Part shown: piece after piece, positions 50,106 to 60,885 of the stretch
Layout of the letters: the number at the start of each line of letters is the position of its first letter
Numbering within the stretch: position 1 is the stretch's first letter
Assembly (NCBI GenBank): GCA_029204225.1
Contig: CM055107.1
Location: forward strand, 25,315,391 to 25,379,390
DNA length: 64,000 nucleotides
Source: Diphasiastrum complanatum
Lineage: Eukaryota > Streptophyta > Lycopodiopsida > Lycopodiales > Lycopodiaceae
Direction of reading: 5' to 3'
Translations under genes and position numbers: made by a program
Notes under the pieces: model-generated
Told to the model about the DNA's origin: nothing
Seen by the model: only the letters and a program-made list of their open reading frames with translations
Databases searched by the model: none

Positions 50106-52786
50106 GTCAGAATCTTTTGATGATTATGTGTGTATTCCTTGGATTTTGATTTTATGGACATTTTATCAGCTGTTTTGGAATCTTTGCTGTTGATGTATTA
50201 TGCTTAATAGCATAGCATAGCCTTTCTGTTTCATGGTATATGTACCTGGAGGTTCACAAGAAAGATTTGATTTTGCGATGTTGTAGCATCGGCTCTAACC
50301 AATCAGGCTATTGAATTCAACTTAGCTAGTATTAAAGTTTTTGGCTATGCATTGAAAAGCTTCTGAAATTTCTGTAGGTGCAAAATGCTCGTGTATTTTT
50401 CTAATGCATCAATCTTTTTTTTCTCTTGTATGTCCTCATGTTGTGTGGTGGGATCTGAAGTCAAACTCATAGCCTAGGGAGGTGAAAGGAAGTCCACACC
50501 ACCTCTAATTCGTTATTGTATGCCGTGATTAGCTCACCACTTATTGGAGGACTTCAATCGCTATATCTAGCTAACTAGGTGCCATATTCTGATGCAGCAT
50601 CTTTTGGATTATTTCACGTACAAAGCTGTAAGAACGGTTCTTGTGCAGCTTCACGAGATGAACCCAGCACAGTATGCCTGGCTTTACAAGTGAGTTCTAT
50701 GCATCATAATGGGCCTCCTACTTGTATTTCATATTTAACATCAAATTAAAGTGCAAATTCTGTGATGAAAATGATGAGCTGGAGTGTGTAGTGTGGAAGG
50801 AACTTCTTGTGTCTGCAATGCATATAACTATCTTAGTAGTGAACGAGTTTATTTAGCCACGACTACGACATTGAATAAGATAGTGATAATCTTTGCTTAC
50901 AGTAAACAAGTGGATGGGTGCAAATGACTGATGTAAGTTTTGCTTTTTGTTGTCCTTCATAAGGGGCATCCTGTATATTTATGACTCCAGTATGCCTATA
51001 GACAAATGCCATTACAAATTGAAGGATTTATGCTAATTATCTGAATTATTGTCTGCTTTTTGGCTTTATCTCAGGTTCTTGAAATTCCTTTGAATCAACG
51101 CTTACCTTGCATTCTCCTTTTGCAGTTTTGTTGTTGCCAACAAGCCCAGGGACAGTAGAAATTTTCTCAGGGTGCTCGTGAAGGTAATAGCTGAGGAAAT
51201 TTATGTTCTTCTGCAAATGAAGATTGACCATAGAGAATGAGCACAGAAGTATGCTAATTATTTTGTGGTCTTTGTGTAGACTTGAGCTATGCCATAGTGA
51301 AATAGGACTAATCTTCTATAGAAAATACGTATGTCCATTATTGTATTTGGGTTTAGAATCAGGCTGTCTTTACCAAACTTGTACAAGTTTGTTTTTTTCA
51401 GAGGTTATAGGGATCTGTAGTATTGTCTGGCAACACCTCTAAGCTCATATGAAGTTATGAACATGTTGGACATAAGTGAGATTATTATTTCTTAATGGAA
51501 AAATGTATGACAAACTTATTGGCCTAGCTATGGAGTATCTTAAACCCTATAGAAGATTCTAAAACCATGAAAGCTGGAGAGAGCTAACTAAAATGATGAA
51601 CACCAAAAACACACAAAAATTGCTTAGGCTCCTGAACTCAAGTGTCAGGGACGCCAAAACCTGTGAATTAGCATAACAAACTAGGGAGTTAAGGCTCCTA
51701 GTAAAATTTCAAGATGGAGGCTAGTTTCTCAAAGAGCCTAGAGATGATGAGGTGTCACCATTAGCTCAAGTTCTAGGCTACTTCAACTCACGTGGACTAA
51801 TTAGTAATTGCTAAAAGTTAAAAAGGGGGGTTAGTTAAGAACATGATGCACAAAATTTGATGTCGAATGTAGTATAGATGACCACAAGTGAAGTAGAAAG
51901 CTAAATACATCGCATATGATCTTAGGCTAAAGCACTACAACATTAGCAAGGGTCTCCCTACCTAGAGCTATACTTCTACCAAATCCGCAAGTTGAGAAAT
52001 GAATGTCTTTAGGTCCTATTTATTCCCAATAGGAATCCTCAAATAGAAGCTTCTAGACACTTAGCCTGAAATAGGGTCACATGAGGGTTACCATCCTTCT
52101 AATAGAACCCCAACTTTACTACCAAAGAGTAACACTTGGGCCCTTGGCCAGCCCTTACTATAAATACATATAAAAGGTTTTTAGCTTGTACATGAATAAA
52201 AGGGCTTGTGGCCATCAAATGATCATGAATGAATATTGGCCCTATAATCCGTGCAATCTATGGATCTAGTGGTCCACAATGGGGTTACCATGTATTCATA
52301 ATTACAATTACTTCCCCCAATCACATTTGTGCATTGTGATAAGTTTATTTGGCCATTTAGCAATATCTGTCAAAATGCCCCCTAAATGGCTATTTTATTC
52401 AGCTTAACAAGTACTTTTATGTTTCCACTATGTATAAAAAAATTGGAAAGAGCCAACGAAAATGTTGGAAGAGCACCGAAAGACTAAGGAATCGCTTAAG
52501 CTCCTTAACTCAATTGCTAGACTCCAAAAATGGGAATGGGCATAACAAACTAGGGTGTGGAGGCTTCTAGTCAAGATCGAGGCTAGGTTCTCAAAGTACA
52601 TGCATGAAAATGATGAGGTGTCATTGCTAGCTTATAGTTGTGTCGAACCACGGTTCACTCAAAGAATCGCAGTTCGAATTGGTTTGGTTTGAACCGTTTT
52701 TTTGGTTTTAAAAAAAAAACTCTTCAAACCCTTTTTTTGGCATTTTCTGGAGGACTGTCGCGGGAGTTGGGCATGCACATTTTTCA

Positions 52787-52850
<64 letters not shown>

Positions 52851-53659
52851 CCTTGAGGGTTTTTTTTAGGGTTTTTGTAGGTTTGCTAATTTACTACTAA
52901 CTAGCCATGTACATTGTACTATGTATGGTGTGTCATTAATGTTTTGAGTGATGAGTGACAATGATCAATCTTTCTAGTCATGTATGGAAGTTGGTACTAC
53001 TAGATAATGTCATTGATGATTAGATAGATCATAGCTAAAACTGCAGACAACAAATGGATCAAGAACCCTAAACCACAGGTGACAGGTATTGTTAGGCAAC
53101 AAGACTCAGGAGTTGGAAGTTTGAAGTTTCGCATCAGGATTTGAATTTTAGTATCAATTAATCACAAATTATAATCTACATGTTACCCATTATCACTAAT
53201 AAAGCACTTGGTTTTGACATAATTGGAGGGTAGAAATTAAGGGGGAGGGGGAAAAAAGAATCCTAAATCCGATTTGCCGGTTCGAACCTGGAAGGCGATT
53301 CTTTGGATGCCAAGCTAACCAATTGAGCCAACCCCGTTAGATGTAGCTTTATAGATGACTACAACTGGTACCAAATGATTTGCATAAAATCTTGCAAAGT
53401 CAAATACATATATGAACTTGCTATTCTTAAAGGTGTGCTTCACGTGACTTATGTGCATTTATCTTTGAATATTCAAGAGTCGGTGGTTTTGTCATTTTAT
53501 TGTTGTGACTTATTGTTACACAAGTTTGTACATTATTCATCTTGTGATGCAAGTACTTTGCGTGCCATTGATTTGCTACTTTGTTGGCAATAGGAACGAC
53601 TTGAATTGGGGGAGAGGGTGATGGTGACGAGGCTTCATTTGTTTGGAAAGTGGGTGCAG
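49725..53659 (+). CDS. RBCX: RbcX, chloroplast Rubisco assembly chaperone (3' end outside window)
   Basis: Four exons are seen: 49725-50105, 50598-50689, 51126-51183 and 53594-53659, all with GT-AG junctions and consistent phases (0, 2, 0, 0). They encode 199 residues so far. Exon 1 is a poorly conserved transit-peptide region with a poly-Ala stretch, ending DNFDDVDK. Exons 2-4 give the RbcX helical core: LLDYFTYKAVRTVLVQLHEM, WLYNFVVANKPRDSRNFLR, and GERVMVTRLHLFGKWVQ. RbcX dimers bind the C-terminal peptide of the Rubisco large subunit and stabilise it during assembly in the stroma. The final segment (usually starting near a DHA.IY motif) was not found before the window ends. A hAT element starts 437 bp after exon 4, so the last intron probably contains it. 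No stops or frameshifts are seen. Confidence 0.9.
50598..50689 (+). CDS. RBCX: RbcX exon 2
   Basis: The acceptor is gatgcag and the donor acaa/gtgagt. It encodes HLLDYFTYKAVRTVL to WLY and two bases of the next Asn codon. Confidence 0.9.
51126..51183 (+). CDS. RBCX: RbcX exon 3
   Basis: The acceptor is ttttgcag and the donor gtgaag/gtaata. It completes the Asn codon and encodes FVVANKPRDSRNFLRVLVK. Confidence 0.9.
52794..52850. repeat. (GA)n microsatellite in RbcX intron 3
   Basis: About 28 GA units with one GC interruption near the right end. Confidence 0.95.
53265..53340 (-). ncRNA. tRNA-like / SINE-head sequence
   Basis: The minus strand contains TGGCTCAATTGGTTAGC (A-box, 53330-53314) and CCAGGTTCGAACCGG (B-box, 53292-53278), the two internal RNA polymerase III promoter boxes at near-tRNA spacing. 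The stems do not fold into a proper cloverleaf by eye, so a SINE head or tRNA pseudogene is favoured. Confidence 0.5.
53594..53659 (+). CDS. RBCX: RbcX exon 4
   Basis: The acceptor is ggcaatag and the donor gtgcag/gtaaat. It has 22 codons, ERLELGERVMVTRLHLFGKW to Q, the conserved third helix region. Confidence 0.9.
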
Positions 53660-54299
53660 GTAAATTCTCTAAATTTTTTGCAAAATAGAATCTTTCATTC
53701 TTGTGTTTGGGTTGAGGATTTTTTGAACGTTTATTTCACACCAAGTTTTACTACTATATGTAGATTTAATCCAACAGAGGCCTAATGCCTTTTCATGATC
53801 CATGTTCTTACATAGATGTAGGACTAGTTGGCGTGATTAAGAGATTTGGGGCCAATAATTACACAATCACTCCCATATAGAAGTGTAAGGTCATACATAA
53901 AGTTGTACAAGTATCACCTGGCCATTCCATATTTGTATGGCACCTAATAAATAGTAGGCTTTCATGACCTCCAAGGTATCTAGTCAAAATAATGTACAAC
54001 ACAAATCAAAATTGAATTGAGTCAATATATATGTATATACGCGAGCCCAGCATTCTAGAATGCTAATATAAATATATATTTTTAATACTATATATCAGAC
54101 ATGAGGGTTCGCGGGCCAGACGCGGCCTTTTCGCGTCCGCGTCCGACTCCCGGACACGGGGTCGGACGTGTCTATTTTTTTAAAATTCTTTTTTTTTTGG
54201 ATGTGTCCAGCGTCTCGGATGCGGACACGTCCAGGCCCGGATGCGTTTTTTAAAAATTAAAAAAAAAAAACAGAAGAGCCGTGCGCGGGCAGCAGAACA

Positions 54300-54690
<391 letters not shown>

Positions 54691-54692
<2 letters not shown>

Positions 54693-55812
54693 TCATGCCC
54701 ATGACTAGTCTCGGGTAGCGTGTCCACGCTAGGGACCGGTAGACCAACAACCCGTAAGTTAATTGTGACTATAAGGGAATTGAGGCCCTTATGTGTACAT
54801 GGTCATAATTAATGGTTGTAGGCCTAAACACATGGTGGTGGAGTTGGTATGGGTCTATCAGTGAGTCATTAGGGAACTGGATGACGTGTCCCAGATAGGC
54901 TGCAGAGGTGTCCAGTGAGGTGTCACACCAGCAGCATGTAGCTACTCATCACAAATCAAGCATACACTAGTGAGAGCCCAGCAGGTATACTTATACCCTC
55001 CAAGGCCCATGCACCACAGTGCACTCTGGGCCACGTCATCCAATTCCCCAATGACTCACTGATAGACTGCAGAGGTGTCCAGTGAGGTGTCACAGTGCAC
55101 TACTAGTGGTGCATGGGCCTTGGAGGGTATAAGTATACCTATTGGGCTCTCACTAGTGGATGCTTGATAGCATGACCGGTGGCAGGATGCTGCTGGTGTG
55201 ATGCCTCATTCATCTTTGAGATTGATCTATAGCTTGGGGGCTAGATCCGTTCGATCTAGGTTGGTTGGGTTGGTTTGTCTACCAGTTTTAAGTTCCGAGA
55301 ACAGAACTTTAATAAGGGGGGAAGAATGTCATGCCCATGGCTGGTCTCGGGTAGTGTGTCCACGCTAGGGACCGGTAGACCAACAACCTGTAAGTTAATT
55401 GTGACTACAAGGGAATTGGGGCCCTTATGTGTACATGGTCATAATTAATGGTTGTAGGCCTAAACACATGGTGGTGGAGTTGGTATGGTCTATCAGCAAG
55501 TCATTAGGGAACTGGATGACGTGGCATAGATAGGCTGCAGAGGTGTCCAGTGAGGTGTCACAGTGCACTACTAGTGGTGCATGGGCCTTGGAGGGTATAA
55601 GTATACCTGCTGGGCTCTCACTAGTGTATGCTTGATTTGTGATGAGTAGCTACATGCTGCTGGTGTGACTCCTCTTTCCATGACTCTGATTGATCCATAG
55701 CTTGGGGGCTAGATCCGTTCGATCTAGGTTTGGTTGGGTTGGTTTAACCTCCACCGGTTCTTGTTGTTGCTTTGTATGGTATGCTTAGACTAGAATCCTG
55801 TTGTGAGGACTT

Positions 55813-55815
<3 letters not shown>
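54691..55815 (+). mobile_element. LTR retrotransposon reduced to two LTR copies
   Basis: Two copies of a unit start TGTCATGCCCATG (54691 and 55328). A short internal remnant ending in the polypurine-like aataaggggggaagaa separates them. Both outer flanks are GA microsatellite, so it appears to have inserted into a GA tract (target duplication would be GAGAG, not provable). No coding region remains. The first copy also carries an inverted duplication. The right end (about 55815) is approximate, since the usual terminal CA is not seen. Confidence 0.65.
54863..55200. repeat. inverted duplication inside the first LTR copy
   Basis: About 54926-55018 is the exact reverse complement of the segment at about 55576-55668 in the second LTR, and is inverted relative to the direct copy at about 55106-55200. 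The adjoining 55021-55063 is the inverse of about 54863-54902. The block could form a long hairpin. Confidence 0.8.

Positions 55816-55859
<44 letters not shown>
55815..55859. repeat. (GA)n microsatellite
   Basis: It directly abuts the transposase ATG at 55860. It is probably the right half of the GA tract split by the LTR element. Confidence 0.95.
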
Positions 55860-55864
<5 letters not shown>

Positions 55865-56167
55865 CGCTCGTCCCATTTGGGATGAGGTGGAGTTGTTGCC
55901 CGACAAAAAGTGGCGTTGCCCTTTTTGTCGAAAGTAGTTCACAGGGAACGCCTCTCGGGTCCGAGCACATTTGGGGGGATTGTGAGTCCGACCCACAGGG
56001 GGACTCTACGGGATCGGCGTTTGTATGGTCATCCCCTTTGCGGAGAGGGCTCGCATTCTCGAGACATTTGCTGAGCCAGGTGCTGAGGCCGGTGAGCCAT
56101 CCACAGATGCCGCGGACTCCGCTTCCACTAGTGCACCCACCGCCCCCGCCCCCGCCCCCGCCCCCGC
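55860..56167 (+). pseudogene. hAT transposase N-terminus with BED zinc finger
   Basis: Starts MAARPIWDEVELLPDKKWRC, then CPFC, FTGNASRVRAHLGG and a later GVC, the Cys-Cys-His-Cys pattern of a BED finger, the DNA-binding domain of hAT transposases. Two in-frame stops lie within it: TAG (55935) and TGA (55983). It ends in an Ala/Pro repeat encoded by a (CCCCCG)n tract, where the gypsy element is inserted. Confidence 0.8.
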
Positions 56168-56523
56168 TGTTACGAGCTCGTAACCAGTGCCGAACCCTAG
56201 AGAACACAGATAGGTCAGATACCACAGTCAGGGTCGTGTCCAGCGTACATGACCAACAGGGCAAGACAGTGTGAGTAGTGCCCCAGCACGGTCCATAGCC
56301 ATGGCGGGCCTAACACAGCTTAGGGACCGTGTCAGCAGGATAGGGCCCCCAGTTGGGTCCCGACGTGCAGTCGGCCACGTCAGTGCCACGTGGCCGACAC
56401 TTGGCAGTAGCATGCTACCAGTCCTCACACTGGGCTAGGAGGGGCTTACTCTATATCAGGGAGTAGGCAAGGTTGGGTGGATCAGTTAGTGTTTGCCCTA
56501 CTGTGGTGTTAGGATCTATTACA
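56168..56523 (+). repeat. 5' LTR of the CCCGC gypsy element
   Basis: TGTTACGAG to ATTACA, 356 bp. It begins with the 16-bp palindrome gttacgagctcgtaac (56169-56184) and holds a G-box hairpin (cggccacgt/acgtggccg, 56372-56396). The G-box is mutated in the 3' LTR. Confidence 0.96.
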
Positions 56524-56524
56524 C

Positions 56525-56538
56525 TGGTATCAGAGCCA
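56525..56538 (+). other. primer binding site, initiator-Met tRNA type
   Basis: TGGTATCAGAGCCA, one base after the 5' LTR; a perfect match to the usual plant site. Confidence 0.95.
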
Positions 56539-57407
56539 TCTCCATCCTAGGGAACTCAGTTTTCAGCAGTGGAGAAAGTAGCTAGATTGCTCAGAACTTC
56601 TTCAAGTTCTCAAAAAGAAATAGAGGAGGAGACTCGCTGTAGGAACAATCTCCTATTGAGGAAATCTTGGTGGATTTACTTGCTTTTTTGACAGAATCCG
56701 AACCAGAATTCAGGGGTAGTTCCATCGCTGCAAAATCAGATAATTACTTCTGATTTTTGAGTGTAAAACACTGTTATCTGAGCAGAATTTCAAGGGAAAA
56801 AGATGGGCAGATCCATCGCTGTATAGACAGCCCTCAACTCTGAAATTTGTATGAAGTTTTGAGTAGATTAGAGCAAGTTCTAATCTGAATTAGTGTAGCA
56901 GGGTCAGCGCTGGACAGGGAGGAGAAAAGGTGAAAATTCATCCCTGTTTGTTGAGAATTCTTAGAAGTTTGAGCTTCAAACTTACTTGCTACAGACCAGC
57001 GACCTATAGGCTTGGGTCAAATCGGAGATTTGAGGTGATTTTAGAGCTGTAAATTGGACAAATCGGGCCGGATAGGTTGCTGTCCAACCAGCGAGGGCAG
57101 GGACTTCAAAAATTCCGGATTTCTTTTTGTAAATTTCCGGTTTTTACTCGGTTTGTTGGAGCCACACCTGAAATCAGATCAGTTAGCTACTCAACTCAAG
57201 AACCGGGAAATTTGGCACCGTTTTGAAGCTTCAAACTAGCATTTTCCGGGACAGCAGGTCTGAAATCTTGGGTAAAAGCGCTGAGAGGGTTCCTCTTCAT
57301 TCTTTCTTTGGAAGTACAGTCCTCAGAAACAGCTAAGTCATCTTTCCTTTCCCTTGTACAGTTGTAAATTACTCTTTTAGACTTTTTTCCTTCAGAAGTT
57401 AAGGTAG

Positions 57408-58877
57408 CACTCTTTCAGTTCCGAAGATGACACTCCTCAGGGGCCTGATCAACCCCAGGAGAGAGGCTTCGACGAACTTGAAACAGAAGCCTTGGCTTAC
57501 AGAAAAGGGAAGGAACCCATGGAAGTGGAAGAACAAGAACAGTTCGCCGAAGAACTCGACGAACTGGTTACCAAGGAGCAGTTTCTCCAATTGGTAACAG
57601 AAGTGGATGAACTGAAGTTGGCATTAGCCAATTTCAAGTCCAGTGTGGACGACTCGTTCGCTGAACACAAAAACTTGATTTTGAGTTCCGCGAAAGGAAG
57701 CCTTCCCTCTACTTCTCAGTTATCCCCTTCTCCACTTCCATCAGTTTCGGGTGAGACTTTACGGTCTCACCCCAGTGTTTTTAAAGATTTAAAACCTCCT
57801 ACTTTTAATGGGGAAAAGAAGGATAGAAATGCAGATATTTTACAAACCTTCCTCAGCAAATGGAAGAACATTCATGCTCTTAAACAGACCCCTGACCATT
57901 TGCAAGCTATTGAGGCCAGTCTTTCCTCAGGGCTTATGGCCTATAAGTGGTAGTTAAATCTCCAGGAGACTGGGCAGACTCCTCGGTCATGGAAAGCTTT
58001 TGAAGAAGCTTTCCTAAGAGAATTTCTACTAGAAAATGAACTTGATAGAGCCTGGGAAGCCTGGGAAGCCTGGGAAAGAACAGTAATGGACAAGTCCCTC
58101 ATCCAATATATCTCGCAGTATCGAGAAGCAATTTTAAACATTAAAAATATGGATGACTATCAGAAAATTAGGGGATTTGTCCGTGGCCTCAAAGATGAAT
58201 ATAAAGTAGAGGTCCAGAGAAACTCGCCTACTACCCTTGAGCAAGCTCTCAGATATGCTCAAATCTATGATGATTCAGTGGGTAGGAAGAGGGCGAGACA
58301 ACAACCACTTTCTGAGCAGCCTCCTCAGAAAGACTTTCAATTTAAAAAGAAATTTTTAAAAAGAAAGAAAGAAGATAAATTTAAAGGTGAAGCTCCTCAG
58401 AAACGCCCTTCACTCATACAGCCCTTAAAACCAGATGATTTTGAGAAAGCCAAACAAGAACGTTTGTGCTTTGTGTGTATGGGCAAGGGACACACAGTCA
58501 GACAATGTCCCAAGGGGCCTTTCACTAAAAAAGATAAGAAAGATAAAAAACAAGTTCATCTTGTTCAGACTGTATGTTTCCCCAGTGACTCGGCAGCTTC
58601 CGAGATCAAAGTGTATCATGAAGATCATGAACACTGTTGCCAGCTGACCTCTGCAATGCTAGCGAGACCCTTCAGCTTTGGGCTGCATGACCTAGTACGT
58701 ATGCATGGGAAAGTTGGTAACCAGTCAGTAAGAGTCATGGTTGATGATGGGGCAACCCATAATTTCATCAACTACACCCTGGTTAAAAAGCTTAAACTAC
58801 CAGAAGTACCTAGTCAGCATAGGTACATAGTTTCATTAGCTAAGGGTGAAGATAAAAAAATATGGGAAACTATGTAA
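57408..58877 (+). pseudogene. gag and protease of the CCCGC gypsy element
   Basis: One frame is open from 57408, with the first ATG at 57519 (MEVEEQEQFAEELDELV). It has an acidic coiled-coil-like start, the gag body, TAG at 57951-57953, then continued gag. The gag includes the triplet repeat AWEAWEAWE (three 9-bp units, 58050-58076) and MDDYQKIRGFVRGLKDEY. A basic region and the zinc knuckle CFVCMGKGHTVRQC (about 58468) follow. The protease motif reads VMVDDGATHNFI, with DDG where DSG or DTG is usual. The frame is lost at 58875-58930. Confidence 0.9.
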
Positions 58878-58930
58878 GTAAGTTAAATCCTGGTATTTAG
58901 GGGTATCAAGATGAAATAAACTTTCAGATA

Positions 58931-60864
58931 ATGCACCTGGATCGAACAGACATTGTTCTCGGGAGAGATTGGCTCTACAGTTTAGGACCTTCCCTCCACA
59001 GAAACCATCAGGAGAACACCCTCAGCTTTCAGCATAAAGGCCGAGAGATCCAGTTGCATGGGGAGCATGATGTTCCCAACAGCCCTATGGTCTGCAGTTC
59101 AGAGCTCTGTCAGCTAATCGGAGACGAAGACCATCAGGTATTCTTATGTGACTTTCAGTTTATTCCTGAAGTTTCTATTTCCAGTTCTATTCAGCAGAAA
59201 ATCAATAAATTAGAAACTTTATTGTCTAAATTTAAAGATGTTTTTCCTGAAGATTTGCCACATGGTTTACCACCTAGCAGAGAGGTAGATCATGTAATAA
59301 ACCTAGTACCCGGTACAGCATTTGTTTCTAAACCTCCGTATCGGGTCAGCCGAACAGAGGATGAAGAAATAACTAGGCAGTTAACAGATTATCTTGGGAA
59401 AGGCCAAATTCAGACCAGTAGTTCACCATGGGCCTCACCAGTCCTATTGGTGAAAAAGAAAGAGGGGTCTATGCGTCTTTGCGTAGATTACAGAGCCCTC
59501 AATAAAGTCACAATTAAGAATAAATACCCTAACATCGGGCAGACGAGTTGTTTGACCAACTCGACGGGGCTAAGTTTTTCAGCAAAATAGACCTCAGATT
59601 GGGATATCATCAAGTCCGTATAAAATCGGAAGATGTCTTGAAAACAGCTTTTAGGACTCGTCACGGTCATTATGAGTTTAAGGTGATGCCATTTGGGCTC
59701 ACAAATGCTCCAGCTACCTTTATGACCTTGATGAACAGTGTCCTCAGACCATACTTGGGTAAGTTTGTAGTCGTATTTTTAGATGACATCCTCGTCTACA
59801 GCAAAACGAGGAAGGAGCATCTAAAACAGCTCAGAAAGGTGTTTCGACTGCTTAGAAAGCATAAGCTTTATGCTAAACAATCCAAGTGTGAATTCTTCGT
59901 TGAAGAAGTAGCATATCTGGGTCACATTATCTCTTCAGATGGGATTAAGATGGACCCAAATAAGGTTAAAGCCATACTCAGTTGGCTGAGACCTCAGAAT
60001 ATTTTGGAACTTCAGATCTTTCTTGGTTTGGCGGGATATTACAGACGATTTGTCAAGGAATATCCCCAGATAGCAGTTCCTATGACAAATCTTCTTAAGG
60101 GGAAGGGAAAGGAGTTCATTTGGGAGTCCGCACAGCAGGAGAGCTTTGATGCTCTCAAAACAGCCTTAGCTACAGCACCAGTTTTAAAAGTCGTCGACCC
60201 CAATCAGCCATTTGTGGTCGAAACAGATGCTAGCGACTTTGCAGTAGGTGCTGTGCTAACTCAGGTTGGACGACCAGTTGCGTTCGAGAGTAAAAAACTC
60301 GAGCCAGCTCAGACTAGGTACAGTGCCTATGAAAAGGAACTCTTTTCTATAGTCCATGCCCTTAAGACTTGGAGGCATTATTTGTATGGTGCCAACTTTG
60401 AGGTCCTGACAGACCATGAGAGTCTCAGATACCTTTGCAATCCACCTGAGCTTAGAGGTCGCAAAGCTCGTTGGGCAGAGTTGATGCAAGAGTTTGACAT
60501 GTCTATCAGATATAGACGTGGAAAATTCAATACAGTAGCAGATGCCCTTAGCAGAATGCCTATGATAAACGAGCTGAGTTTTACTCAGATTCGTAATGAG
60601 TTACTCGAGTCCTTGAGAGGGAAATGCCAGCATGATGCATTCTTCTCTACTATTTGGAACTCAGTCCAGAACAGACAGTTACAGACTCCAGAATCAGTTC
60701 CCGGGGCTGGTGCCAGTTCATCCAAGAATACGGCAGCTTCCGTTGAGGATGATGATGAGTCCGAGTATACGTCGTCAGATGACGTTGAGGATTCTGAGCC
60801 TGTATTACCCAAGCAAACCCCAGTGGTTGAGTGTCAGTTGACTCAAGGATTCAAATGGAAATAG
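58931..60864 (+). pseudogene. reverse transcriptase and RNase H of the CCCGC gypsy element
   Basis: 58931-59590 covers the RT start ([10 protein letters not shown] linker, [34 protein letters not shown]). A frameshift occurs at about 59525-59550. The frame 59548-60864 holds [16 protein letters not shown], the catalytic [20 protein letters not shown], and RNase H with [24 protein letters not shown] and ADALSRMP. An acidic linker follows and the frame ends at TAG 60862, just before integrase. Confidence 0.93.
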
Positions 60865-60885
60865 TATTCCATTCAGGATGAGTAC

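Larger units (their letters stand above)
51184..53593 (+). other. RbcX intron 3 with internal repeats
   Basis: A 2.4-kb intron. It contains a diverged direct repeat (about 51545-51775 and 52440-52640), a GA tract, a GTTCGAA-rich stretch after 52640 and a minus-strand tRNA-like sequence at 53265-53340. Confidence 0.6.
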
